Shown here: one piece after another, positions 10,016 to 18,407 of the stretch
Position numbering within the stretch: position 1 is the stretch's first letter
Layout: each line of letters starts with the position of its first letter
Origin: Woeseiaceae bacterium
Lineage (GTDB): Bacteria; Pseudomonadota; Gammaproteobacteria; Steroidobacterales; Woeseiaceae
DNA: 64,000 nucleotides
NCBI GenBank assembly: GCA_028279985.1
Contig: JANQMR010000025.1
Coordinates: forward strand, 1 to 64,000
Direction: 5' to 3'
The notes under the pieces: model-generated
Databases searched by the model: none
The model's input: the letters and a program-made list of their open reading frames with translations, nothing else
Told to the model about the DNA's origin: nothing
Made by a program: the position numbers and the translations under genes

Positions 10016-10462
10016 GCTTCCCTCCCCAGAAAGCCAGCTCGTAACTACGATTTTTTCTTTGTTGTAATTCTTTTTTACCGAAATAACAAGCAAGAACCGC
10101 GCCAGTTTGGGATCCGATCCAGAAACTCTCAACGAGTCATTGGTTTAGAGATCCCGTCACGCCGAAGTATCGCCGTACTGTAAAGAAAACCGACAAAAGT
10201 GTTTTAACAATATATTGACAAAGAAGCTGTAAGGTCCTTCTTTGTTTTGTATTTCATGCTCGAAGCCCTCCTGTACATAACTGTCTAGAATATCGACACT
10301 CGATACTTACCCGACATCCACGACGCACTACCTTCGTGCTATCGTCGCCGACGGCAGCCCCAAAGGCCCGGTCGATATCAACCGCCGTGTTACATTGAGC
10401 AGGCCCGGACCACCTCCGATATGTAAGGATAATTCGCGTCTTCAGCCCGAAAAACAGTCGTC
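10016..10462. other. Divergent intergenic region between PEP-CTERM-like and FG-GAP/HEAT genes
   Basis: A gap of 447 bp with an AT-rich middle. It holds a TTGACA hexamer at 10215-10220 and the hairpin at 10218-10245. It probably carries both divergent promoters. No further reading frame with coding character was seen. Confidence 0.5.
10218..10245 (+). terminator. Hairpin with T-rich tail in the leader of the FG-GAP/HEAT gene
   Basis: Arms ACAAAGAAG and CTTCTTTGT (9 bp, perfect) enclose a 10-nt loop and are followed by TTTGTATTT. This has the form of an intrinsic terminator, but no plus-strand gene lies upstream, so it may be a leader attenuator or the end of a small RNA. Confidence 0.4.
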
Positions 10463-13400
10463 ATGCGTCGGTCCGCACAGTTTGCCTTGCTGGTGGTACT
10501 TGGCTTGCCCCTTGGGCGCGCCTGCGCAGAGCCGCAATTCGAAGAGCTGTTCGACTTGCCCGGTATCACACACCGTCATGTCGAGGGGACCGGCGACCTG
10601 AGCGGCATCGACGACACGCTCGGTTCGGGCGTGTGCGCGGCGGACTTCAATCGCGACGGCTGGTTCGATCTCTTTTTCGTCGGCGGTTCGGGCACGTCGC
10701 GCCGCTACGGACGCACCGCGTGGTGGACGACACATACCGGGCATAGGCTCTACCTAAACGACCGCGGCCGTTTCGACGACGAGACTGCGCGTTTCCTTGG
10801 CGAGCACAACGTGCGCACGCGCGGCATGGGCTGCGCGGTGGCGGACCTCGACGCCAATGGCTGGGACGACATCGTGGTCACCAGCCGCGGCGAGGATCGC
10901 ATTCTCTTCAACGACGGCGGGCGTATCACCCGAGACCTGGTATTGCCGGGTTCCGGCGGCTGGTCGACCTCAGTCGCCCCAATCGATTTCGATGGCGACG
11001 GACACCCAGACCTTCTGGTCGGCCGCTATATTGCCTACCAGCGCGATCAGAAGATTCTCGAGTTGGCGAGCGGCTTCAAGCCGAGCATCCCGCCGGCATT
11101 CGACCCCGAGCTGTACGACCCGATCCGATCGGTCGTTTACCGGAATCTCGGCGGCGGCGATTTCGAGGAGGACCTGCTGTTCGACGCGGACGCGCAAAGT
11201 GGACGCACGCTAACGCTCAAGGGCACGCCGCATGGCGTGCTCGTGCTCAATCAGACGGGCCAACCGTCGCAACTGGTCGGATCGCAACTGGCCGGATCGA
11301 AACTTGTCGAATCGAAGTCGGTGAGCGAGACATTGGGCGCCGCCAACGACGCCGCGTTTGTCACCGTTGCCGGCCGGCAGTATCTGCTCGTCAACCGCAA
11401 CATCGGCAGCGGCTTCCAGCTTCGCAGCCCGGGAGTACCCGGCGGCGTGCAGCAGGACGAAGCTTGGGAGAAGGGACTCAATACGGCCCAAGTCCTGAGC
11501 AAGCAACTCTGGACGCTGCTCGTCACCGACTTCGACAACGACGGCGATGAGGACGTCTTTGCGAGCGCCGGCAGCGCAATGCTCGGATTGGACACGAATC
11601 AGGTCACACTGCCTCAAAGCAACGTGCTGTTCGAGCAGCGTGACGAGCGATTTCATACCGTCGAGCTCGGCGAGGCGCCTCGCTCTTCGAGGGGGAGCGT
11701 TTTCGTCGACCTGGACAACGACGGCCGACGCGATCTCGTCGTCGCCAACAACAACGACGTGCCGACGATACTGGGAAATCGAACCGAGACCGACAGCGAC
11801 TTCCTTGGACTGGATCTGGGATCTCATTTGGCGCGCTTCCTCGGCGCAGAAGTCTGCATCGAAGCGCTCGGGCGCTGCCAAACGGTTGGTCTGCACGGGA
11901 GCTTTTTGTCCCAGTCCGATACCCGCTTGCTCTTTGCGCTCCCCAAAGGATCGCCGTTACCCGTCACGATAAGGATCGAGCAAAACGGGAAGCGACGAAG
12001 CTGGCGGACGGATCGGCTGAATGCCTACCACCGCCTGGACGAGGACATGCAGTTGCGGCAAGTGCCCTCCGGGAGCAACGAGTTCGATATGCCCAAAGAT
12101 CTACCCAGGGATGCGCTCAGGGATGTGCTCAGGGATGTACTCGGAGACGTGCTCGGAGATGCGACCGGCGTCGAACTCGTCGATTCGTTGTACGAGCTAG
12201 AGCCGGCCTTGCTCGGAGAAATCGAGCTGTTCGAAAGGATCCGAGCGAGCGGACCCGCAACGGAAGCGTTTGCACAAGCCTTTCGCGAGCATCCGAACCG
12301 CGCCGCATTGGGTCTGGCACACCGGCTTCTGATCGATCGGCCGGCCGCTCCTTACGCGACGACCTTGATAGACGGAATCGCTTCGATTGAGGACGACGCC
12401 AGCACGGCGGTTATTGCGCCGCTCCTCGCCAGCGCACCGGCGGACACGGTATGCGCCATCGCCGAGCTCTTTGTCGCCTGGTATGAGGAAGAGGAGGCCG
12501 CGATCCTGTCCAAATACACTGCGGTTTCGGATTTCCTCCACGCGGCAGAGACGCGCACGGACAGTGAAACGGCTGTCTGCCTGTTGCGCGCCATCGGGGC
12601 TTCGGAATCGTTTCGCGCAAGGCACACGCTGCGCGGCTTGCTGCGCGAGTCGTCCGACCCGGTAGTCGCGGCCGCCGTCGTGCGCGCGATTGGCGGCGTA
12701 AGACACACGAGCTTGAGATCCGACCTCGAAGCGCTCGCGTCGGTTACCGGATCTCCCTTGGTCGCAGCCGAGATTATCGTCGCCGCCAAGAGGCTGGACC
12801 CTGATCTCAGCCTAGACGCGGTCTTATCTTGGTTCCGAGCGAACCTGCCAAAGACGGGTGTGCTGGTCAAGCTGGTCAAGCATCCCGATTCCGTCGTCTT
12901 CAACCGCAACAGTATTGAAACGCAGGCACGCGAAGCCGTTACAGACACCTCGGCGAGCGCGATCCGGCGCGCGGAGCTGGCGCTGTTGATCAATGCGCCC
13001 GTCGATGCTTCGGCGGCCCTGCCCACCGACGGTCCGCGCGAGCGCGCCATTGCGCTCGCGAGCGGCCGACAACCGATTGACATAAAAACAGACCCGCAGA
13101 GTTTCGCCATCCTGGCTGCAGAATTCCCGCAACGTCTGGCGAGCCTGGATGCCCGAACCGTTCGCGCCGTCGCGAAAGACGATCGTAAACTGCGGACGCT
13201 TGCGCCGATGCTGACGCCCGCTCAGAAGCAACACGTCGTAGACGCCTGGGTCGGCACGCCCGCGGTGCGCAAATGTATCGAATACGACATTCGCGCAAGC
13301 ATCGACTACGACACGGCGGAGCCTTGGGACGTGGCGTGTCTCGACGCACGAGAGGGCGACGCGCCTCGGCTCTTGCGCTTGCTGGATCGCCACGCGGATT

Positions 13401-13780
13401 TCTATACCGGCGATCCGGGTGCGCGCCGCGAATTGCTGCGGGCGAGCTACGGCGTATCCCAGGTGGCCGGGCGCGCCGTCGTCGCCCGCCTGGTCCGCAA
13501 GCTCGACGCCGGGGGGGCCGCTCGTCTGGCGGCGCGAGTCGCGCCGAAAGACCCCAGCTTCATTCAACGCGACTTCGATCGGTACTGGCCGCTGTTGAGC
13601 AATAGTGAGAAACTCGAAGCGCTGGGAGGAATGGCCACGCCGCCGCTTCTGGACAGACTGGAGCAGATCACCGCCGATCCGAACGAAAGCATGGGAATCA
13701 GACTGCGCGCGATGCACCAGTATTGCACGGTGAGCGGCTACGAGCCGAGCGAAGTCATGCTGGAGTTACTGAGGACATGA
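10463..13780 (+). CDS. Exported FG-GAP/ASPIC-like protein with HEAT-like C-terminal half
   Basis: A 1105-aa protein with a signal peptide (MRRSAQFALLVVLGLPLGRACA|EP). Residues about 30-450 hold FG-GAP/VCBS-type repeats with Asp-rich Ca-binding loops (DFNRDGWFDLFF, DLDANGWDDIVV, DFDGDGHPDLLV, DFDNDGDEDVFA, DLDNDGRRDLVV), predicting a beta-propeller. Residues about 455-530 resemble an ASPIC/UnbV module. From about 590 to the end the protein is alpha-helical with HEAT-like repeats (SDPVVAAAVVRAIGGV, GSPLVAAEIIVAAKR). Its stop overlaps the start of the pentaheme cytochrome gene (ATGA), so the two are co-translated. A periplasmic or outer-surface scaffold for the cytochrome is inference. Two short in-frame tandem repeats lie at 11267-11326 and 12101-12160. 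Confidence 0.8.
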   Translation: MRRSAQFALLVVLGLPLGRACAEPQFEELFDLPGITHRHVEGTGDLSGIDDTLGSGVCAADFNRDGWFDLFFVGGSGTSRRYGRTAWWTTHTGHRLYLNDRGRFDDETARFLGEHNVRTRGMGCAVADLDANGWDDIVVTSRGEDRILFNDGGRITRDLVLPGSGGWSTSVAPIDFDGDGHPDLLVGRYIAYQRDQKILELASGFKPSIPPAFDPELYDPIRSVVYRNLGGGDFEEDLLFDADAQSGRTLTLKGTPHGVLVLNQTGQPSQLVGSQLAGSKLVESKSVSETLGAANDAAFVTVAGRQYLLVNRNIGSGFQLRSPGVPGGVQQDEAWEKGLNTAQVLSKQLWTLLVTDFDNDGDEDVFASAGSAMLGLDTNQVTLPQSNVLFEQRDERFHTVELGEAPRSSRGSVFVDLDNDGRRDLVVANNNDVPTILGNRTETDSDFLGLDLGSHLARFLGAEVCIEALGRCQTVGLHGSFLSQSDTRLLFALPKGSPLPVTIRIEQNGKRRSWRTDRLNAYHRLDEDMQLRQVPSGSNEFDMPKDLPRDALRDVLRDVLGDVLGDATGVELVDSLYELEPALLGEIELFERIRASGPATEAFAQAFREHPNRAALGLAHRLLIDRPAAPYATTLIDGIASIEDDASTAVIAPLLASAPADTVCAIAELFVAWYEEEEAAILSKYTAVSDFLHAAETRTDSETAVCLLRAIGASESFRARHTLRGLLRESSDPVVAAAVVRAIGGVRHTSLRSDLEALASVTGSPLVAAEIIVAAKRLDPDLSLDAVLSWFRANLPKTGVLVKLVKHPDSVVFNRNSIETQAREAVTDTSASAIRRAELALLINAPVDASAALPTDGPRERAIALASGRQPIDIKTDPQSFAILAAEFPQRLASLDARTVRAVAKDDRKLRTLAPMLTPAQKQHVVDAWVGTPAVRKCIEYDIRASIDYDTAEPWDVACLDAREGDAPRLLRLLDRHADFYTGDPGARRELLRASYGVSQVAGRAVVARLVRKLDAGGAARLAARVAPKDPSFIQRDFDRYWPLLSNSEKLEALGGMATPPLLDRLEQITADPNESMGIRLRAMHQYCTVSGYEPSEVMLELLRT
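11267..11326 (+). repeat. Degenerate 15-bp tandem repeat (SQLVG-type), about four units
   Basis: Units TCGCAACTGGTCGGA, TCGCAACTGGCCGGA and TCGAAACTTGTCGAA, plus a fourth diverged unit, encode SQLVG-SQLAG-SKLVE-SKSVS. It lies between propeller blades. Confidence 0.8.
12101..12160 (+). repeat. Five 12-bp tandem units encoding xxRD/VLGD
   Basis: Five consecutive 12-bp units encode LPRD-ALRD-VLRD-VLGD-VLGD at the junction between the propeller half and the HEAT-like half, probably a flexible or helical linker that grew by slippage. Confidence 0.8.
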
Positions 13781-15822
13781 CCGTCGATCAGCGATTGCGC
13801 TGGAGCATGACCGCGGCTCTCGTCGCGACCACCCTGCTCGCCGCTACTGCCTACCTCGCTCCGAACACGTCGAGCTTCGCTCACTGGTTTGCGATAGCAC
13901 ACTTTTTGACGGGTATCGTTTTTGCCGGACTGATCGGCGTCTACCTCGTCGTGCACTTTCGACGCGTGGTCGGTGTGCGCCGTCCCGGACTGGTGCTCTC
14001 CGGCCTTGCGGGTACCGTCGTCGCGATTGGCCTGGTGTTCACGGGCGGCTTTCTCGGGACGTCCGGTAACACGAGCGCCAACGCCGCTGTCTACCTCGCT
14101 CACGTCGCATGCGGCCTGGTGTTCGTCGGATTGGTCGTGCTGCACCTCGTCCAACACATCGTAGGGCTGCCCGAGCGAAGGCGTACTTCGACCGGCATCC
14201 ACAGCTTCGCCGCGCTCAGGCGCCGCCTGCTGCTGCCGAGCGCGGCCGTGGGCCTTACCGGTCTCGCGGCCTTCGGTTTGGTGGCGGCCTTTACCGAAAG
14301 CTCGCCGAGCGCGCATTTCTCCAGCAGCCCGACGGTCGGCACCTACGATTATTCGGCGTATGGCGAGCATCCGTTTCGACCGAGTCAGACCGAGACCGCC
14401 AACGGCGACTTCGTAAAGCCGGAGTCCTTGGGCAACTCGGCGAGCTGCGGTTCATGTCACGAGACAATCGTCCGACAATGGCAAAGCTCCGCGCATCGCT
14501 ACGCCGCGGCCGATCCGGCCTACGTGACGAACATCAACCTGCTGGAGCACAACAAAGGCATCGCGGCGACCCGGTATTGCGAAGGCTGCCACGCGCCGGT
14601 CGCGCTGCTCGCGGGCCAGTTGACCGAAGGAGGCGAGCACGGCGGCACGCCGGGCACGACGGCTTTCGACGAGGGCGTTAGCTGCATGACTTGTCACGGC
14701 ATCGATCAGGTCGTACATACCAAAGGGGTTGCGAGCTACCGGTACGCGGGCCGGAGCCGCTACCCGGGCGAAACCCTGGGCGAGTCTTTCGGCTTCCTCA
14801 CCGAGCTCGCGATCATGCTCAAACCCGAGCTGCACCGCGAGGAACTGAATCGGGAGCTGCATGAGCGCAGCAGCTTTTGCGCCACCTGCCACAGTCAGTT
14901 CATGGACGAGAGCATGAACGGTTGGGGCTGGGTGCGGATGCAGGACGAATTCGGCGCCTGGCAGGCAAGCCACTACGCCGGAACGACGCAGGCGGACCAT
15001 GCCGTCGAGACCGTGACGGGCTGCCGCGATTGTCACATGCCTTTGACCGAGGCGCCCGAAGACCCTGCCGCCGATGACGGGATGGTTCGCTCGCACCACT
15101 TCGCCGCCGCCAATACCATGCTCGCGTTGGCGTTCGACGAGCAGGAGCAGCTCGAGCGCATTCGCCGGTTTTTAAAGCAAGCGAAGATGCACATCACCAT
15201 AGACGCACCACAGGAGCGCGACTCCGAGCAAAGCCGGTTCGCGCTGGACGAACGGGTGCGCGACCGCGTCAACACACCGTGGTACTACTATCTCGGCGAG
15301 TCCGTCGACGTGAACGTGGTAGTGACGAACACCGGGGTGGGTCACGACTTCCCGGGCGGCACGATCGACATCAACGAGGCGTGGATCAGCTTCGAAGTCT
15401 TCGATGCGCAAGGGCGCGCGATTTACACCAGCGGCTCACTCGATGCGGACTTGTACGTCGATCCCGATGCCGTGTTCTACCGGTCGATACCCGTCGACCG
15501 GTGGGGGAAAGAGGTTTGGAGGCACGACCTTTTCAATATGGTCGGCGAGACGTACAGGAGAGTCGTCAAAGCGGGCGCCTCGGACGTCGTCACCTATGGA
15601 TTCGAGATCCCCGGGTGGGCGCAGTCGCCCCTGCAGATGACGGCTACGCTCAAGTATCGCAAGCTGAACCGCCGCTACAGCACCTGGGCGCTGGCACATA
15701 CACCGATGGACATCCCCGTCATCGACATGGCGCGCGCCACCGAGACGGTGCCCTTGCGGATCGAACCCAGCGCAGGCGAGTTGTTGAACGTTCGAGCCGG
15801 TTCTTCGCTCGAACGGCGCTAG
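13777..15822 (+). CDS. Membrane-anchored pentaheme c-type cytochrome
   Basis: A 681-aa protein. ATG 13777 overlaps the upstream stop by 4 bp; a longer in-frame start at 13723 would lie inside the upstream gene. The N-terminal 190 residues hold about five hydrophobic helices with several His (SFAHWFAIAHF, VVHFRRV, YLAHVACGLVF, VLHLVQHIV), like membrane heme-b proteins. Five CxxCH sites follow: CGSCH, CEGCH, CMTCH, CATCH and CRDCH, between about residues 226 and 420. The region around 520-540 (NTGVGHDFPGGTIDINEAW) is a conserved C-terminal module of cytochrome c554-like proteins. Orientation predicts hemes in the periplasm with electrons coming from or going to the quinone pool. The electron acceptor or substrate is unknown. 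The pairing with an FG-GAP/HEAT protein suggests a surface redox complex. Confidence 0.85.
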   Translation: MTVDQRLRWSMTAALVATTLLAATAYLAPNTSSFAHWFAIAHFLTGIVFAGLIGVYLVVHFRRVVGVRRPGLVLSGLAGTVVAIGLVFTGGFLGTSGNTSANAAVYLAHVACGLVFVGLVVLHLVQHIVGLPERRRTSTGIHSFAALRRRLLLPSAAVGLTGLAAFGLVAAFTESSPSAHFSSSPTVGTYDYSAYGEHPFRPSQTETANGDFVKPESLGNSASCGSCHETIVRQWQSSAHRYAAADPAYVTNINLLEHNKGIAATRYCEGCHAPVALLAGQLTEGGEHGGTPGTTAFDEGVSCMTCHGIDQVVHTKGVASYRYAGRSRYPGETLGESFGFLTELAIMLKPELHREELNRELHERSSFCATCHSQFMDESMNGWGWVRMQDEFGAWQASHYAGTTQADHAVETVTGCRDCHMPLTEAPEDPAADDGMVRSHHFAAANTMLALAFDEQEQLERIRRFLKQAKMHITIDAPQERDSEQSRFALDERVRDRVNTPWYYYLGESVDVNVVVTNTGVGHDFPGGTIDINEAWISFEVFDAQGRAIYTSGSLDADLYVDPDAVFYRSIPVDRWGKEVWRHDLFNMVGETYRRVVKAGASDVVTYGFEIPGWAQSPLQMTATLKYRKLNRRYSTWALAHTPMDIPVIDMARATETVPLRIEPSAGELLNVRAGSSLERR

Positions 15823-15881
15823 GGAGTCTCTGCGCGAGTCATACCGATCTCATTACTGTGTCAGACTCATGCAGAGGCTGC
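15822..15881 (+). mobile_element. Short terminal-inverted-repeat element, diverged copy A
   Basis: Imperfect arms (GGGAGTCTCTGC at 15822-15833, GCAGAGGCTGC at 15871-15881) flank a 37-bp core. The first 45 bp align with the end of the 160-bp element at 56869-57028 in opposite orientation, sharing AGTCAT, TCTCATT and TGTGTCAGA blocks. It begins at the stop codon of the cytochrome gene. Confidence 0.55.
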
Positions 15882-15958
15882 AGGGCCTCGTCAAAGGGCT
15901 CCGGGTACTACGGGGTATCGAGGGCACGCTCCCATCGATTCCCCATACTCGACGGGCC

Positions 15959-16273
15959 TCAGAACTTGTCCGGGCGGAGTATCTCGACATTCTCGAGATA
16001 CGTGATGCCTGAATAGTCCCCAAAAAAGCGAGCCGCCACCTCGTCGGCAATCTTCACCGCCGCCTCCCGATTCGCCGTGATGACCTCGACCTTCACGTTG
16101 GTGAAGGCATCGACGACGGCGGCCCGGCCCGAGGCGCGTACGCCACGGCTGCCCTTGCCGCCGGCGGCGACGATCGTGTAGCCGGTCGCACCAGCCGCCT
16201 CGATCACCCGCTTGACCTTCTCGAGGATCAACTTCTCGGTGATGATGACGATCTTCGTTGCCTTGTGGGTCAT
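15959..16273 (-). CDS. sbtB: PII-like protein SbtB
   Basis: A 104-aa protein of the P-II fold. ATG 16273 is chosen over the in-frame ATG at 16282 because AGGAGG lies directly upstream of 16282, leaving proper spacing only for 16273. It begins MTHKATKIVIITEKLILEKV; the T-loop region has GGKGSRGVRASGRA, and the C-terminus is ENVEILRPDKF. In cyanobacteria SbtB binds adenine nucleotides including cAMP and controls the bicarbonate transporter SbtA. This copy lacks the C-terminal Cys-Gly-Pro type redox extension of many cyanobacterial SbtB proteins. The gene lies 120 bp after sbtA on the same strand, which supports the assignment. Confidence 0.85.
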   Translation of the reverse strand: MTHKATKIVIITEKLILEKVKRVIEAAGATGYTIVAAGGKGSRGVRASGRAAVVDAFTNVKVEVITANREAAVKIADEVAARFFGDYSGITYLENVEILRPDKF

Positions 16274-16318
16274 TGGCCGCATCCTCCTGTGTTACTTGCC
16301 GTGGACATTATTGCCCAC

Positions 16319-16366
16319 CGCCGAGCCCATCGCCGAGCCCATCGCCGAGCACGCCGCCGAGCACGC
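16319..16366. repeat. Four 12-bp tandem units between sbtA and sbtB
   Basis: Two units CGCCGAGCCCAT and two units CGCCGAGCACGC in direct repeat, in the untranslated spacer between sbtA and sbtB. Confidence 0.85.
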
Positions 16367-16393
16367 CCATCGATCACGGGAACCAACCGGGCG

Positions 16394-17434
16394 TCACAGG
16401 CCGAAGACCGCCTGCGCCAGCGCGATGTACAGCGGTATGCCGACGGCGATGGCGATCGGCGTGCCCACACTCGTCGAAGACCCGACATAAGCCGAGGGGT
16501 TCGCCGACGGGATGCCCGCGCGAAGCGTCGGCGGGCCGGAGATATCGGAACTCGAACCGGCCATCACTGCCAGCAACACTACCCCGCCGGGGCTGAAACC
16601 CGTGAGGATGTGGGCCACGTAACCGAGCCCGAACGCGATCAGTCCGTGCGCGAGCGGCGCCGCGGCCGCATAAACCGCGTACCAGTGCGCCACCTTGCGC
16701 AGTTCGTTCAATCGAGTGTAAGCCTCCATGCCCATGATCAACATCAACACCGACAAGAGACCGCGGAACAGTGGATCGTAAAAGCCTTCGTAGACGATTT
16801 GCGGATGCGTGAAGAGACCGAGCGCGAGACCGAGCAGGAGCGCCGAAAGCGCCGACCCGCGGAGACTGTCCCTGACGATCGGCCAGATCCTCACCTTGGT
16901 CCTGGCACCGTTCTCCTTCTTCGCGAAATAGACATTGGCCAGCACGATGGCGACGATCAGCGCCGGGACGTCCATGAACGGATAGAGGGCCGGCACCCAC
17001 GCCTCGTAGAAAACCTCCTGCTCCTCGAGCATCACCATGGCGGCGGCCAGCGTCGATGCGCTGACCGCGCCGAAGAGCCCGGCGGTCGCCAGGGCGTCCT
17101 CGACCTTCACTCCCGGCAGGGCCGCGAGCACGACGCGGCCCAGGAGCACGATGCCGCAGCCGATGACCATCGCCAGGATGGCCGGCAGCAGCATGTCCAC
17201 CAGCTCCGCTTCCCGGATCTCCAGACCGCCTTCGAGGCCGATGCGCATCAACAGCATGAACACGCAGAACTTGTAGATGGCGTCGGGTATCTCGAGCTTG
17301 CTCCGGGCCGCCGCAAGCAGCATGCCGCCGATCAGGAAAGCCAGCGCCGGAGACTGGAACTGGACCAGCAGGCGGGCCAAAAAATCGAGGACGAGGTCGA
17401 TGACATTACTCCTGGGTTTTAGTCGCCGCGGCAT
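16394..17434 (-). CDS. sbtA: Sodium-dependent bicarbonate transporter SbtA
   Basis: A 346-aa inner-membrane protein with about ten hydrophobic helices, of the SbtA (DUF897) family. Family-like segments include FMLLMRIGLEGGLEIR, ATAGLFGAVSASTLAAAM, MDVPALIVAIVLANVYF, LSVLMLIMGMEAYTRL and the C-terminal VMAGSSSDISGPPTLRAGIP with YVGSSTSVGTPIAIAVGIPL. SbtA transports bicarbonate with sodium. Its partner sbtB follows on the same strand and a divergent LysR gene precedes it. The start at 17434 has no clear ribosome binding site; an AGGAG motif lies inside the first codons without a standard in-frame start behind it, so the exact N-terminus is uncertain. Confidence 0.88.
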   Translation of the reverse strand: MPRRLKPRSNVIDLVLDFLARLLVQFQSPALAFLIGGMLLAAARSKLEIPDAIYKFCVFMLLMRIGLEGGLEIREAELVDMLLPAILAMVIGCGIVLLGRVVLAALPGVKVEDALATAGLFGAVSASTLAAAMVMLEEQEVFYEAWVPALYPFMDVPALIVAIVLANVYFAKKENGARTKVRIWPIVRDSLRGSALSALLLGLALGLFTHPQIVYEGFYDPLFRGLLSVLMLIMGMEAYTRLNELRKVAHWYAVYAAAAPLAHGLIAFGLGYVAHILTGFSPGGVVLLAVMAGSSSDISGPPTLRAGIPSANPSAYVGSSTSVGTPIAIAVGIPLYIALAQAVFGL

Positions 17435-17459
17435 CTTGCAGATCGCAGGTGCTTTCGTA

Positions 17460-17491
17460 AAATAGATTCATCAGCACAAAACGTTCTATTT
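17460..17491. promoter_or_regulatory. Possible LysR operator between sbtA and its divergent regulator
   Basis: The 57-bp divergent gap holds AAATAGA (17460-17466) and TCTATTT (17485-17491), an AT-rich inverted repeat with an 18-bp spacer. The placement fits a LysR-type site, but it was assigned by position only. Confidence 0.35.
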
Positions 17492-18388
17492 ATGAGAACA
17501 GAGATACTCCGCCGGCTAAACTTCCGCCACCTGCACTACTTCTGGATCGTGGCCAAGGAAGAACACCTGACCCGTGCCGCCGAAAGCCTGCACGTCTCCC
17601 AGTCGGCGGTCTCTGCGCAAATCCGCCAACTCGAAACGGTGTTGGGGCATGATCTCTTCGTACGCGACGGCCGCGCGCTGCGCCTGACCGAGGTCGGCAC
17701 TCTGGTGCTCGGTTATGCCGAGAGTATCTTCAGCCTCGGCGCGGAACTGATGGAGACCGTCCGCGGCGGCGACGGTCAGGACATGCCGGCATTGCGGGTC
17801 GGCGCAGTCGCAACCTTGTCGCGGAATTTCCAGCAGAACCTGTTGCGGCCGTTAATAGGCGACGAGCATCTGCGGCTGGTCCTGGAGTCGGCGAGCCTCA
17901 CCGAACTGCTGGAGAGACTGCGGGTGCACAAGCTCGACCTGATCCTGTCGAACCGTCCGGTCACCGCCGACGACCCGCTGCCGTTACGATGCCGGCGGAT
18001 CGCGCGGCAGACGGTGTGCCTGGTCGGTCCGTCCCGGCGCGGCCGCAAGCGCTTCCGCTTCCCGGAGGACCTCGCAGACACTGCCCTGCTCCTCCCCGGT
18101 CACAATAGCGATATCCGCAATCAGTTCGATCTGCTCTGTGAGAACCTGGGCCTCGAGCCCAGGATATCGGCGGAGGTCGACGACATGGCCATGCTGAGGC
18201 TGCTGGCCCGGGACTCCGGGAGCGTCGCGATGGTGCCGGAGGTGGTCGTGCAGGACGAATTGGCGCAAGGCATCCTGCGCAAGTACTGCGAGCTGCCCGA
18301 CATCCACGAGAATTTCTATGCGATCACCGCCCGGCGCCACTTTCAGTCGGCTGCGCTGAAAGCCGTCATGGAAAGAGACAATTTCTAG
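17492..18388 (+). CDS. LysR-family regulator, divergent from sbtA
   Basis: A 298-aa protein with an N-terminal winged helix-turn-helix (LNFRHLHYFWIVAKEEHLTR, AAESLHVSQSAVSAQIRQLE) at about residues 9-60 and a substrate-binding domain from about 95. The N-terminal pattern 'FRHLHYFW.VAKEEHLTRAA' is like NhaR-type LysR proteins rather than CbbR or CmpR. Divergent placement 57 bp from sbtA suggests control of sbtAB and itself. The effector cannot be read from the sequence. It ends 9 bp before the convergent DapA-family gene. Confidence 0.85.
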   Translation: MRTEILRRLNFRHLHYFWIVAKEEHLTRAAESLHVSQSAVSAQIRQLETVLGHDLFVRDGRALRLTEVGTLVLGYAESIFSLGAELMETVRGGDGQDMPALRVGAVATLSRNFQQNLLRPLIGDEHLRLVLESASLTELLERLRVHKLDLILSNRPVTADDPLPLRCRRIARQTVCLVGPSRRGRKRFRFPEDLADTALLLPGHNSDIRNQFDLLCENLGLEPRISAEVDDMAMLRLLARDSGSVAMVPEVVVQDELAQGILRKYCELPDIHENFYAITARRHFQSAALKAVMERDNF

Positions 18389-18391
18389 GGT

Positions 18392-18407
18392 CGGTAATTA
18401 CCGTTTT
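18392..18407 (+). terminator. Possible terminator after the LysR gene
   Basis: The palindrome CGGTAATTACCG (18392-18403) is followed by TTTT. It overlaps the stop codon of the convergent DapA-family gene. The stem is only four or five base pairs once a loop is allowed. Confidence 0.3.
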
